DNA from: Gaeumannomyces sp. JS-464
Taxonomy: Eukaryota > Ascomycota > Sordariomycetes > Magnaporthales > Magnaporthaceae
Direction of reading: 5' to 3'
Length of the DNA: 64,000 bases
Assembly: GCA_002197995.1 (NCBI GenBank)
Contig: NGZR01000008.1
Location: forward strand, 1,302,001-1,366,000
The translations under genes and the position numbers were made by a program. Positions within the stretch are counted from its first letter, which is position 1, and every line of letters starts with the position of its first letter. Positions 32,932 to 44,561 of this stretch are shown one piece after another. The notes below the pieces were generated by a model. The model worked only from the letters and a program-made list of their open reading frames with translations. It was not told where the DNA came from and searched no databases.

Positions 32932-33094
32932 TGTTGAGATGACAAATGCCACATGGCCCTGCCAGTGACTGGAGCACGAGCCACACCAGGCTGTCCCTTA
33001 TGTATATAAGACCAGCCTCTCTCCCACCTCACACAGAGGTACAGAAGACAAGCAATGCAAGGAATCTTGAGCTATGGCTTAACCTATTTAAACA
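32932..33094 (-). repeat. Solo-LTR-like repeat (family C)
   Basis: Plus strand TGTTGAGATGACAAATG to CCTATTTAAACA, the reverse complement of the family at 17694 and 52494. The flanks (GGGTG/GGGGA) match only in part. Confidence 0.7.
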
Positions 33095-33200
33095 GGGGAG
33101 GGTCAGCGGTTTCTCACAAGGTTGTCGGTGGAGGCCGTTAACGGTGACCTAGCGAGTCGGCAGTACTTTTATGAGGATGAGGAGCAATGAAGGGTGTACG

Positions 33201-33416
33201 TGTCACGGCCAGCAGGGCCCTCGTTGATAGCTGGAGGTGCGGGGCTTGTGGAGACCCGCAGCCCTTATCGCAGATAAGGGCGGGCCCCACTAGCGGCCCC
33301 TCACAGAATTGGGGATATCCCAATTCTGTGCAGGTCGGGCCCTCCGGGCCTCCCTCTCTCGAACAACAATCTACTCTACTGCTAACGTTTACTTTGCCTG
33401 CCTGACAGCCCTGATA
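33201..33416 (+). repeat. 5' LTR of the chromovirus
   Basis: TGTCACGG...CCCTGATA. Contains a hairpin around ccttatcgcagataagg and a second around cagaattggg/cccaattctg. Compared with the 3' LTR I find five single-base indels and no substitutions. Confidence 0.92.
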
Positions 33417-33418
33417 AA

Positions 33419-33428
33419 TGGTAGCAAC
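33419..33428 (+). other. Probable primer-binding site
   Basis: TGGTAGCAAC lies 2 bp after the LTR. TGGTAGC is complementary to the usual 3' end of initiator tRNA-Met, as in many LTR elements. The match beyond seven bases cannot be judged without the host tRNA. Confidence 0.5.
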
Positions 33429-33486
33429 TCGGAAAACCTAAGCGACCGACGCCTGTGATCGCGAGAGTATCACATCCCCTTCAATT

Positions 33487-33735
33487 CTCCCGAAGATCCG
33501 ACCTGCTGTTGCGCGACGATCTTCTCCTCCCCGGCCTCCGCTGTGGCGACGCCAGCATTTACGTCCCAACCTGCTGTTGCGCGCGGGACGCTCTAACTAC
33601 CGCTTCCCTTAAAGATCCGACCTGCTGTTGCGCGAGGATCCTCCCCCCAATCAATCCCGCAATCGGCCTTTGCTGTGGCGACGCCGATCTTTACGTTCCA
33701 ACCTGCTGTGGCGCGAGGAACGCTCTACCAACCAC
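33487..33735 (+). repeat. Duplicated leader segment of the chromovirus
   Basis: Two imperfect copies of about 125 bp, each with gatccgacctgctgttgcgcg, tgtggcgacgcc and acgtyccaacctgctgt blocks, lie between the primer site and gag. Confidence 0.8.
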
Positions 33736-33901
33736 TACCAATCGTCGTCCCCTTCGTTGGGCCAGACGCGATCGAGATACCAAATCCCTTTTTACGTCAG
33801 GCTTCAGGCGGGCGAAAATCTTAAATTCCCTGTTTTTTACCTACTTACTTACCCAACTCAATCGGCTGTCACTTCGCCATCACCCAGCCACAGAAAACAC
33901 C

Positions 33902-36515
33902 ATGGCGGACCCTTTTCCGCCCGAGGACCACCCTCAGGATTAAGGCAAAAAGGCGCCCATGCCCGGCGCAATGCCTAAGTCCTCTCTATTTAAGGACGGC
34001 AGCTTTGCACCACACAGGGCCACCACCGATTTATCACACAACGATAGCGTGCAGATGGAACGGGCCAAGCGCGCCAGGCCAATTGGCGCATTAGTCTTCC
34101 CTTCGGCTTAAGGCATCAAGGTGCCAACTAAGGCACCCGCTGCTGCCTACACCTTTGCCTTTTTTTCCGTCTCCAATCCGCACTCGGAAGAGATCGACTT
34201 CAGCTACCAACCTTAACCAACGCGCTCACAACCTTTTAGACCGGATCGCGAGGCGGCTTTTCAAGCCTCGACGGAGAATGACGAGTACCAGCGCGTTGCT
34301 GGCAAAAACGGAGGTCCCAGGCCTGGATTTAACAGCGACTTTATTCGCCGCATGGAATCACAGATCCAAAAGCAAGATGACCGATTTTATCGGGCTTTCG
34401 ATCGGTTTAACGAATTACGAGAGAGCCAGCGCCAATTCCAAAAGAGCCAGCGCCAATTTCGAGAGACTTAGGACGAACAAACTCGGACTTTTAAACACAT
34501 TATAACGAAATTGGGCAGTATCGAGAACAGCCGCGAGCACTCCAGGCGCTCTAAATACGAGCGTCACTACAGCTCGAGTGCCAGCGGCAATCGTGCCCGT
34601 CAGCCCTCACCGGATCTACGTAAGGCTGATTACCGGCTTGGTGAAATCCGACGAGGCAAGCAGCCGGCCGTCGAGCCTGAGGCTGAGGACCTGATTGACA
34701 TGAGCAGGCCTGCTACAAGGGCCAATCGCCACAAGGAGCCCGATCGTGACTGTGACCGGACTTCCCGTACGGCCACGGCCAATCGAGGCCGTGAATCACA
34801 GGCTATCTTCGACTTTAACTCGGACCTTAGCGAGAATCAGGGCCGAGCCCCGCTAAATTCCCAGTCCGCCTAACACGTTGGGGAGAGTCAATATGCGGGC
34901 CGACCTTACCCCTCTAAGGCCGGAAGGGTCGAGGACCTACCCCGTCAAGGGCTGCATCGACCTCTCCGGGCCACGCCTGCCAACACCCCTCGACAGGATC
35001 CAGCTCGTGATTTTAACAACCCCTACGCTCCGGATCGCAGGGATCGCAACCAAGACAACCGTCGCCGACAGGACCAAGAGGAGGCCGACGATTTGGCGAT
35101 CCGTGCTCGGCGCTAACAAACCTTCGATACCAATGTGTCGACTCGGCCCCAAGGAGATCGCTTCCTTCTCAAGCGAGAAATGATTAGCATTTTCGATCCC
35201 TACCAAAAGGATCCAAAGAATCAAGGCATTTTCTTTAACTTAAAGCTGACAATCTTTACAAACGTCTACTCGTTTACGGAGCGCATTAACACCTTCCGTA
35301 AAAACCCAAACACGGCTTAAAACGTCGACTATCAGCTTCTCAACCTTTTCCAGACTTTACTGGGAGGATCAGCATCCATCTGGTGGAGTAGCCAACTAGA
35401 CCGCGATAAGCGTGCGGCCTTAAAAGCTTAAGGTCTCACGGCAGTCCTCACGGCCCTGGAGCGACAGTTCGCCCCAAATGCTGGCAAGGCCACCAAGCTC
35501 TTTACCAAAGCGACCCTTAGCCTTCGTGATCTGGCTGCAGACGAGTTTGCCCTGCACCAGTTTGTATTCAAGATGCTCCGTCACGCCAAGGGCATGGGCA
35601 TCACCCAAAACAGCAACTGGTACGGTACCATGATCCAGATCTGGAACCGCCTGGACTTGAGCATCCAGACGAGGCTGCGAGCTCCTAAGCCCACGGAAAC
35701 TCGCGCTGAGTATCTACGCTTCATTAAGGAGAACAACCTCGTCCTTATTGCTGTCGCCAAAAAGCACTATCCCAATGCGACTGCCAAAAGGCATAACCTC
35801 CGCCAGAAGGGTTATGACAACGACTACGCTGGCAAGCACAAGCATCGCGGAGATCGTGACTTCCATGAGAAGTACCGAGATGACCGTCACCGGCACCGTC
35901 ACGACTCTCATCGAGGTGACCGATATGACTCACACCGTCACGGATCCTACAAGGACTACCGCCGAGATGATCGGGATCGCGGCTACAAGCCCCGCGACGA
36001 CTACAAACCTCGTGACAAGCGTAACGAGTACAAGGCTCGTAATAGTCGTAAGGACGACTACAAGCGAGCTGACAAGTACGGTGATCGCCGCGATAAGGAC
36101 CGCGATAACCGCCAGCGAAACCGCATCCATAACGTCGACGACGGTGACGCGAGTGCAGAGGATTCTCCAGGCGCCTACAGCGATGCTAACGATGACGACG
36201 ATGCTAGCGAGGCCTTTTCAATCGATGCAGACGACATTTATGCCATCGATAATCGCCAAGCCGACTTACAAACCTGCAAGCGTTGCGGTATCGTTATACC
36301 CTTTCGCAATTTGCTTTTCGCTTACCTTACGGCTTGTCCTGGCGAACCTATTCATCAAGTTGACGAGAACCATACTCCCCACGTGTTCAAGGAGATTAAC
36401 GTCGTAAAGGAAACCATTAAGGTTAACGCCGAGGCAGTTCCTCTGGGCGGATACTCATATGCCAAAATGACGATCCGGCCCTCTGTCAACGGCCAAGAGA
36501 CTCAGTCTGTGCTGA
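33902..36515 (+). pseudogene. gag: Gag region with in-frame TAA/TAG codons
   Basis: Starting at the ATG at 33902 one frame can be read for about 2.6 kb with no shift. It is interrupted only by TAA/TAG at 33941, 34109, 34214, 34469, 34871, 35114, 35318 and 35429; no TGA occurs. The encoded sequence is Gln/Arg-rich. A gag-like core (LLNLFQTLLGGSASIWW, LTAVLTALERQF, LHQFVFKMLRHAKGM) is followed by a highly charged Arg/Asp/Tyr/His tract (about 35840-36120). A cysteine cluster (CKRCGIV...LTACPG) follows near 36280-36345, where a zinc-binding motif is expected. Neighbouring residues at the stop sites (for example SYQP-TRSQPF and FRET-DEQTRTF) suggest glutamine was or is read there. Confidence 0.85.
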
Positions 36516-37173
36516 TTCCGGATTTGGCCGAGACCTCGTCGCCAAAGACTTCCTTCGCGACTACGAACACAAGATCTTCGACGTTACAAACCCTGACGCA
36601 CAGCCTATTCTTTCCGGCTGGAACTCTAAGCGACCCAAGCGTGCTAATAAGTTCGCCCAAATCACGTTCTTCACTCCCGGATTCTCCCTTAACGGCAATC
36701 CCGGAGTAATTTAGCAAACGGCCTACGCTTGGATTGTGGACCAACTGATAACCGGCATGATCCTCGGAATCGCCTTTTTCAAACCTCGAGGTGCATCTAT
36801 CGACTTTGCAACCGATTTGATTAACCTCCCTTCGGATCAATTTTACGTGCCTATCACAACAGTCAAGGGAGGCACAGCAGTCGTGCGAGCAGCCAAGTGC
36901 CTTAAGGCAGTGGTAATTCCGGCCTAACAGACAGTAGCCATCCCGGTAACGTACTTCCCTCTCCCCAAGGGACGGAGTTTCTTGCTGGAGGGCGACCACC
37001 CTGCCGTCCTTAATGCCGTGGTTAACTACAAGACCAAGCCCGTCTGCACAACACGTCGGATTAACCCCTTCAACTGGCCAAAAATGCACGCATGGCCACC
37101 ATCACGGAGCATACGGACCAGATCCATCAAGTGCTCGACTTCAAAACGGCCCTCAAGGCTGTCACGGGCGTGA
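36505..37173 (+). pseudogene. pol: Protease and linker region of pol
   Basis: After a shift of one base near 36510 the frame gives CADSGFGRDLVAKDFL, an aspartic-protease-like DSG motif, then about 200 codons of linker with TAG at 36712 and TAA at 36925. A further shift occurs near 37090. Confidence 0.65.
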
Positions 37174-39308
37174 CCGCACTGGCCACCGCGGCCCAAGGCT
37201 TCCAAGTTAAGCACGGCGCTAAATACGGCCTCGAGACCCTCTCGACCTTCCTCCCCTCGGCCGAAACCCCCACGATCGAGACCGCCACCGGCACCGGCCT
37301 TGGCAAGGAGAAGCAGGTAACCTGGGCAGTGCAGTTAAACCATAAGTTTCAAAACCCCTTACGGTTAAGTGACCAGGCACTACCTGCGGGTAAATGCCAG
37401 GGTCCAAAGAACCTACGGGCGGAGCGGGCGTGCCAATCAGAGTCACTCTCTGACCAGGTTTACAACATGACACTGGGAGGAGCAGAGGCAGGGAAGCCCA
37501 CAGTGCTAAAGAAGTCGACCCTCCAGGACCTTAAAGACCAGGATCCCGGACCGGAAGTCGACATTAACTACGGAGACCCCATGCTTAACCTCCCGAAGTC
37601 TTTGCCCAAGGTGCCAGAAAAGCGCTCAGCGATTAAGGCCCCTGGCAAGGCACTTTACATCCTAACGAAGGACAAGGTGCACGTTTACAACGGCGACCCC
37701 ACGGAGGCTCGCATTCTTAAAAACATCTGTGAGCGGGCCGATATTTGGCGAGACCGTGGCCCCATCGATATCCCCGAGGACGAGCAGATGAGAATCCCTC
37801 TTGTGGAGGGATGGCAGAATTAAGGCGCCAAGCTACTTAACCGGCCCTATCCCGTGGCCCGCAAAGAGAAGGACGTTATCGACCAAACCCACGATAAGCT
37901 TAACGAACAAAAGCGATTGGAACCAGTCAACCACGCTACTCCTTTTGCGTTCCCTTGCTTCGTCGTGTGGCGCATGGTGCACGGCCAACCCAAAAGCCGT
38001 GTGGTCGTCGACCTACGCCAACTTAACAAGGTTACCGTGCCAGACGCCTACCCTTTGCCTTTCCAACAGGACGTGATCGAGGCCCTTAGGGGTAAGGGAT
38101 ACGCAACAGCCGTGGACGCAACGGCCTTTTTCTTCCAGTTCCTCGTGCACCCGGAGCATCGAGACAGGCTTACGATCGTAAGCCACCGAGGTTTCGAACG
38201 CTTACGAGTGGCCCTCATGGGATACCGGAACAGCCCTGCTTACGTCCAAAGGTTTATGGATAACCTTCTCCGACCCTTTAAGTCCTTCTGCCGCTGCTTT
38301 GTCGACGACATCATCATTTTCTCGGACAACTTCCAAAACCATCAGCGTTACCTGAAGACGATCTTTAAAATGTTTGAGGACAAAGGCATAGCCATCTCCC
38401 CTAAGAAGAGCTTCGTCGGGTACCCAACGTCGAGCTGCTCGGATTTTACGTCGACGCTCTGGGACTTTCCACCGGAATCGCGAGTCCAAGGCTTTAAGGA
38501 CTTGGCCTTTCCCAGCACGCTCAAATCCTTGGAAACGTACCTCGGCAGCACCGGATTCCTGCGCTCCATGATCCCCTATTACGCCAAAATCGCGGAGCCT
38601 TTGCAAAAGCGGAAAGTCCTGCTGCTGGCCGAAGGCCGGAAACAGGGCAAGGATAAAGGCGGCCAGCGCCAGCACTACGCAAAGAGCACCGCCTTTACGC
38701 CTACCCTTGGCGAGATCAAGTCCTTCGAGGCACTCCAGGAGTTCATCTGCAAAAAAATGCGCCTGCACCACCACGACCCAAACCGCACGCTGTACCTGCA
38801 GATCGACGGGAGCCTCGAACGCGGCTTTGGAGTCATGGTGTTCCAAACCAAGCCGGAGTACGTTTGGAAACCAAAGACTGTGATTCCGTCGACAGTGGTT
38901 CAACCGATCATGTTCCTCAGTCGATGCCTAACAGCACCTGAGCTTAACTACGGACCTTTAGAGTTGGAGGTAGCCTGTCTGGTTTGGGCCTGCAAACGAC
39001 TCCGTACTGTCCTTCACTCCAACAACAAGGACCGTATCGTTGTGCTTACGGATCACGATGCCACCTCTGGAATCGTCAACAGGACCTGCTTTAACACTGT
39101 CTCCACAGACCGGGCCAACAAACGCTTGATAAACGCCTCCATTTACCTCAGCGCTTACCCCTTGGACGTTTACCACGTGCCAGAACGCCTCAACCTTGTG
39201 CCCGACGCACTGTCCCGTCTCCCCGCAGTCACTGGAGACCCTGAGACCCGCGCCCAGGCCCGACGAGCCTGTACTGGACTCTTTTTGGGACAAGGGTCCC
39301 GACGATAA
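37092..39308 (+). pseudogene. pol: Reverse transcriptase and RNase H region of pol
   Basis: One frame with a single TAA at 37821. Reverse transcriptase landmarks are VVVDLRQLNKVTVPDAYPLP, VDATAFFFQF and the catalytic FVDDIIIFS at 38298. RNase H follows with LQIDGSLERGFG and a C-terminal DALSRLP. The frame changes near 39230. Confidence 0.9.
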
Positions 39309-41017
39309 TGATTAACACGAGGTTAAGCACGTCCTACAAATAGCCGAGGCAGTTATGGAGGAGGACTTGCGCCTCCAGTTCATCAAGCATTACAGGGAAG
39401 ACCCCGTGTTCTACAAGCTGATCCGGGAACTCGCAACCCCTCGTCCCGGCAAGGAACCCCCTGAGCACGAGGACGTGCTGAATGCTTCAAAGCCCGGGCA
39501 CCCCTTCCGTGTTGTCGATGGCTTATTGTACAACAGGGACAACGACGGAGTTGAACGCTTGGTTATCCCCTTCCCTTTGGTGAAGACCTTTTTGGAGGAA
39601 GCCCATAATCACAGCACCACTTCGGCCGTCAGAGGATGACAGATGCACTTGCAGGAGTGCATTTCCGGTCCAAAAGGCGCCAGATCGACCAGTACATTAA
39701 GCACTGCCATATCTGTGGCATGAACCAGATCGACAATCAAAACCTATTGGGGACCCTCCAACCTATCCAGGCCCCTACGGAACCGATGAGCGTGTTAGCC
39801 ATGGATTTTGTCACGGCCCTACCCACAGTACCGTCAGCCAACACCCCTGGCAGTTGAACACCCACAATGCCTACAACGCGCTCCTAACGGTCACAGACAA
39901 GACCTCCAAGCGAACCATCCTAATCCCTGGCCATAACACCTACGGCGCTAAACACTGGGCATCCCTCCTGCTGCGACACTTCCTGATAGCCGACTGGCCC
40001 TGCCCCCGTGCCATCATCTCTAACAGGGATGCCAAATTCACCGGTGACTTCTGGAAGACCCTCTGGAAAGGCTTTGGCACCAAATTGGCTATGACAACGG
40101 CCTACCACCCCCAGGCTGATGGCCAATCCGAGAGGAAGAACCAACTTGTGGAGCTGGCTCTACGCTTTCACGCCCAGGAGCATTCCAACAATTGGGTTGA
40201 TATACTCCCAGCACTCCAGTGGGACATCAACAACTCTACCACATCAGCCACAAACTGTTCGCCGCACGAGTTTCTCTTCGGATTCAAACTCCCAGGCCCT
40301 GTCACTCGCCTGACCAACTCGGATCCCAAGGATACCCCTGATCTCCAGTACGTTAGGGAGCACCTCCGACAGGAAGCCCAATACGTTATGGACCTTGCTA
40401 CCTCCGAGATGAAGAGGATTTACGACAACAAGCACCGCCATGAGGAGTTCAACGTTGGAGATCAAGTTTGGCTAAAGATGGGCACGGCCTACAAGCCGCG
40501 TAGTGGCACAACAAACAACAAAACGGCCCCCCTTCGTCAAGGGCCTTACACCATTAAAAAGAAAGTCTCCCCGTTGGCTTACGAGCTGGACCTACCCCGC
40601 AACGGCACCCGGATCTACCCTGTGATCTTTATCCAGCACCTGCTCCGGTACAAGGGCGCCAACGATCCCTACCAGCGTGTGCCGCGCCCCCCCGGACCGG
40701 TCGACTACGCCCCTGAGACCGACGAATCCGATGATCCTGGCAATCCTAACGACCAGTCGTTTGAGGTTGAACGCATCACCAACAAGAGGATCAAGCGTGG
40801 TGGCTCCGTGGAGTACTTCGTAATCTGGAAGGGCTACGGCGAGCACGAAGGCCAGTGGCTGCGGTCCTCGGAACTCACGCACGCCCCTAAGGTCGTTGAA
40901 GCCTTCGAGAAGTCCCAGGAGACCCTACTCGCCCTACAGGGCAAGGCCAACGCTACCGGGCCTTTCCCCAAGGCCAAACGACGGCGGACCAGAGGTGCCA
41001 GCACCGGCCAAACGTGA
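39304..41017 (+). pseudogene. pol: Integrase and chromodomain region of pol
   Basis: TAA at 39313 and frame changes near 39636 and 39850. There is an HHCC-like zinc region (HNH...CHICGMN). The integrase core has Asp in VTDKTSK, Asp in SNRDAKF and Glu in ADGQSERKNQ. A C-terminal chromodomain (FVIWKGYGEHEGQWLRSSEL) defines the chromovirus clade and is thought to guide insertion into marked chromatin. The final 387-codon frame is uninterrupted and ends in TGA. Confidence 0.92.
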
Positions 41018-41120
41018 CGAGGAAAGCCACGGAAGAATGCGGCCTGATGGAAGCTTGGAACGCTCGAGGAGCGAGGATCTTTACCTGTACTATTAGCATT
41101 GAGGACAATGCCGTCTCTTT

Positions 41121-41134
41121 AGGGGGCCGGCACT
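41121..41134 (+). other. Polypurine-tract-like sequence
   Basis: AGGGGGCCGGCACT lies directly before the 3' LTR, where the plus-strand primer is expected; only the first half is strictly purine. Confidence 0.5.
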
Positions 41135-41351
41135 TGTCACGGCCAGCAGGGCCCTCGTTGATAGCTGGAGGTGCGGGGCTTGTGGAGACCCGCAGCCTTA
41201 TCGCAGATAAGGGCGGGCCCCACTAGCGGCCCCTCACAGAATTGGGATAATCCCAAATTCTGTGCAGGTCGGGCCCTCCGGGCCTCCCTCTCTCGAACAA
41301 CAATCTACTCTACTGCTAACGTTTACTTTGGCCTGCCTGACAGCCCTGATA
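41135..41351 (+). repeat. 3' LTR of the chromovirus
   Basis: Same ends as the 5' LTR. The differences are one-base gains or losses in short runs (for example gcagccttatc versus gcagcccttatc). Confidence 0.92.
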
Positions 41352-42419
41352 GTAGTCACTGAGGATTATTGCCTTTACGACACGGACATGGGATCTTAAG
41401 GTTTTTTTAAAACAAAGAAAATGGACGGCGATCAAGCAAAAGGGGGAGCCAGCTAGCTCCGCTCACTGTAGGCATAGGCCTCCGGCCTTTCCTCCTCCAA
41501 ATACGACCCTTTCCCCACCACAATCAAACCCCTCCTATCGGCTCTGACAGTGCCCGTGCCAGAAATAGGGCAACTTTCTGATTCATGGAGAACCACCGAG
41601 AGCCTGTGCGTGTACAGCTAGCCACAAAGCATCCTGAAAATCCTCTGGAGACCCTGAAGATCTCCAGAAACGCGTGAGAAGCTTCTTTTCAGAGCCAGTA
41701 GTCGAGCAGGCCGTTTTCCCCATGACCATAGACGTGGACAGATCCGATATAGCATATGTGGGAGCCTTATGTAAGTGTGGAGGGCCGTATAAGCGATAGC
41801 TTGCATGTAAAAGTAACAAGAAAACGACGGCGGTATGTCCTTAAAGCCACTTGGATGACCAAGTGTAGTGTTACGGGCGTAGCCCGCTCCTCCGTGGAGT
41901 ACTGGTTAGGTGACTTTCCACGTGATATGTGCACGGACCCATATATCAGCATATGGCGGTCGCTGCCGCGTCCGCCATCTTCATGTAGATTCTTCACTCT
42001 CCATAGCACAACAAAGTCAATACCTGGAACCTCTTGCCTGGGCCTCGTGTTCGCACCGTCACATGTAGGCTAGAACGGTTCGAGGTCATAAAACTGAAAC
42101 TTAACATGGTTGCAGGTGGAAATGGCGTGTCCGGAGGGCTCGAGGCCACTTAAAAAAGCATGCAACGGGAAGAAAAAGACAAGGTTTATTGCAAGCCCCG
42201 ACCTTTTTCGTAGCTTATGGAGTTGACGGCTGTTAATGGACCTTACTGGGATAAACACAGGGATTTAAGGGCTCGCACTAACACAATTCAATGCCTTAGT
42301 TAAAAAGCTACAGTCGCCTACGAAGGAGGTCCACCCTTTTTTTCCCTACATAACGGGTACCGCGCAGCCCCTAACCCAACACTCCACACAAAAACACCAC
42401 AACATAGCTACATAATGGT
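41352..42419. other. Repeat-derived stretch, no supported gene
   Basis: Includes a fragment of the TGTCATGG-type LTR (about 41440-41551, ending GGCTCTGACA). The remaining frames have no recognisable domain. Confidence 0.4.
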
Positions 42420-42800
42420 TCCTAAACGTGCTTTTGTTGCAGTTAAAAGCTGAAATCACAAAAGAAATGGTTACTTGTCACCAGCTACGCGTGACGCTAT
42501 GCTTATGGCTAGGCAGCTCGGTTAAAGCGCCCAGAAGGTCGTGTCCTACTCCAAAACCGGCGCGTCTTTTGTCCGGTACCAAAAAACACGCTTCGAGGCA
42601 ATGCAACCGTGGGAGTCTGGTAAAATCTCTGGCCGCCCTCCGGCACTGACGCCTGAGGATGCTAAAAAAAACAGTCGAAAAATGGAACAAACTGTTATGG
42701 GATAGGATTAACGAAAACCTGGGTGGCAGGGGCAGTGTTTCCACATATTTTAAAGCGACAGAAAAGTGTAAACGATTTGATTTTGTTAAACAGTAAAAGG
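42420..42800 (+). pseudogene. Helix-turn-helix transposase fragment (Tc1/Tc5-like), decayed
   Basis: Pieces in shifting frames read MARQLG, then SGRPPALTPEDAKK, then a WNKLLWDRI-like helix. GRP-x-LTPE is a common linker after the first HTH of Tc1/mariner-type transposases. At least one stop and one frameshift occur. Weak evidence. Confidence 0.35.
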
Positions 42801-42896
42801 GAAAAAAGGATGAATTGGCGCAGGTACGTTTGTTCAAAGTTAATGTTTGATGTTAAAGGCTAACCTATCTTACAAGCGATTTTCAATAAGTGTACA

Positions 42897-43160
42897 GTTG
42901 TTACGGCGTGGCGTGCCCTGCGTGCAGCTTGCCTCACAAAGGGTATGAGCCTCCAATTGAGACAACGTGCCAGCTTTGTCTTAGTCGACTTTTGGTCTAG
43001 GTGGGTGGAGGCTCCCTGGTGCCGAACCCGTCACAATTCGCATGGTCAGGCACGTGCCGGGCTTTTGGTTGTGAAAGTGACTTTTTGGCTTACCAGGGGC
43101 CCCGGCAGGCGTCTCCGCTCCTATTTGTACCTCTCATAAACGCCTGCAAACGAACAGGGC
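42897..43160 (+). repeat. LTR-like repeat, inverted copy at 46486-46740
   Basis: Starts TGTTACGGCGTGGCGTGCC; shares long blocks with the second copy (cctccaattgagacaa, gtgactttttggctt, cggcaggcgtctccgctcc). The pair is in opposite orientation 3.3 kb apart. Confidence 0.7.
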
Positions 43161-43213
43161 ATAAGCCAGGATCGTGCGGGTTTACGCCCAGACAGTGCTT
43201 AAGCACTTGAGAG

Positions 43214-43450
43214 ATGCTAACGAGCTTGGCAGAGCTCGGCGGTTACGGCTTACAACCCATTATTATCAATCAGATAAACAATAGGGACGTACGGAACAAC
43301 CCCATAAGGGCAAATAAAATGCCGAAAAAAAGTAAAGTATTCAAGTTATTACGCAATCAGGCGATAAGATACGCGATGCGATCGCAGCTACTTAAAGGCG
43401 GCAAAATGATCACCACAAAGGAAAGCGATTCGAAAGCCAAAGCCGATTAA
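43214..43450 (+). CDS. Small basic hypothetical frame (78 aa)
   Basis: Lys/Arg-rich C-terminal half (KKSKVFKLLRNQAIRYAMRS) with no domain; it may be chance. Confidence 0.2.
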   Translation: MLTSLAELGGYGLQPIIINQINNRDVRNNPIRANKMPKKSKVFKLLRNQAIRYAMRSQLLKGGKMITTKESDSKAKAD

Positions 43451-43489
43451 ATGCGAGCATTAATCAAGGTAAAATGATTAAATAACTAT

Positions 43490-43694
43490 TGTCACGGGAC
43501 GCAGGGCGATCGAGACAATGCTTCAATTTTACCCTCTGGTTGTTGCGGCGATCCAAAGTTGGAAAGGAAAACTATCAAAGTGCATGCCTGCAATTGGGAC
43601 TGCAGGGTTTTCTACCAAATCGGTGCACGGCCGTGCACCGTCTGTCACGTGACTCCATGGCCCAAAGCCCGAGAGGGCATGCCGTGCCATAACA
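43490..43694 (+). repeat. Solo LTR with 5-bp TSD (family B)
   Basis: From TGTCACGGGACG to GTGCCATAACA, flanked by ACTAT on both sides. Contains the inverted repeat ggtgcacggccgtgcacc. Confidence 0.88.
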
Positions 43695-43961
43695 ACTATA
43701 TAAAAAGGTCACACTGATACTTTCTATTGAGACCATAAACCCAGGTTACGCTATTCCTTTAAATGAATAGTTAATATAAGGCGTTATATCTGCGATAAAG
43801 ACTTGGCTCCGGACCTTCGCTGCCTACCACATCCTCTTTTGCTTTTTATTATTGTGTTTTAAAAGTTCCGAATGTGATGGTGTGCTTCCTTGTCCGAATT
43901 AGATTTGGCGATTTGATGTGTTTATATATCCATTTTCCCACCTGAAGCTAATTCCTTTACG

Positions 43962-44561
43962 TTATATATTGTTTGTATAAGTATCTTTGTGATGAATAAG
44001 CCAGTCCCACCAATACTGTCTTGTTTCGTACTTGCAGCTACCGATTTCACCTCCTTCAAAAATAGGGTCTGAGACGTTACTCCGGTTGAGGACATAATAG
44101 TTGATTATTTGAATAATATCTCCATAGCCAATGTGATATATTGGCTCCCCGATCTGACTCGACTCCTCTTCTTTAGAAATCGAAAGCTGCCTGGTTTTTA
44201 AAGAGATCTTGCAAGTATTGAAAGCGAGTTCTTCGCTTGATTGGAACACGTTTCGTTGATAAGCACGAGAAAAGATCCCGTTGTCACCAACGGTCAAACT
44301 CGGTTTCTGCTAAAGCTTAGCTATAAGATGGTAGCAGTCGCCCGCGCTTGCTTTGATATTACTTGTAGGGTTTGAATATAAGGCAGATGGTGATATTTTT
44401 GGAGAACAAATTTCGGGAGCATTATTCCGAGGAAGCTTGGTGCGTCCAGAGGTAGCCCATTGGACTGGAATTTTAGGGATCGATGGGTTATTTGCAACAA
44501 CTAAAGAAATAAAGTTAATCGTTGCAAAAAGGTAATACGAAATAGACCTTTTAAAGTTCAT
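43962..44561 (-). pseudogene. Putative small secreted protein with one in-frame TAG
   Basis: A single frame from the ATG at 44561 to the stop at 43962 (about 200 codons) is broken only by a TAG at 44310. The start MNFKRSISYYLFATINFISL is a signal peptide. The mature part has four cysteines (PEICSPK, GDCYHL, NTCKIS, GSCKYE), no known domain, and a conserved-looking GYGDIIQIINYYVL segment. No frame-preserving intron removes the TAG. It could be an inactivated effector-like gene, a read-through product, or two shorter products. Confidence 0.5.

Larger units (their letters stand above)
33201..41351 (+). mobile_element. Ty3/gypsy chromovirus, full length with disrupted frames
   Basis: Two LTRs of 216-217 bp flank an internal region with a primer-binding site, gag, protease, reverse transcriptase, RNase H, integrase, chromodomain and polypurine tract in the order expected for chromoviruses. 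The flanking pentamers (GTACG left, GTAGT right) do not match, so the target duplication has been lost or the ends have recombined. The LTRs are nearly identical yet the internal frames hold 12 TAA/TAG codons and about five frame changes. Confidence 0.95.

Noticed and set aside
36490..36520. Programmed -1 frameshift between gag and pol
   Set aside because: The shift has the right direction, but no X-XXY-YYZ slippery heptamer is visible and a small deletion in the VLIDSG-type motif explains it better.
34937..37214. Minus-strand frames under the chromovirus
   Set aside because: They are antisense shadows of gag and pol, whose plus-strand motifs are clear.
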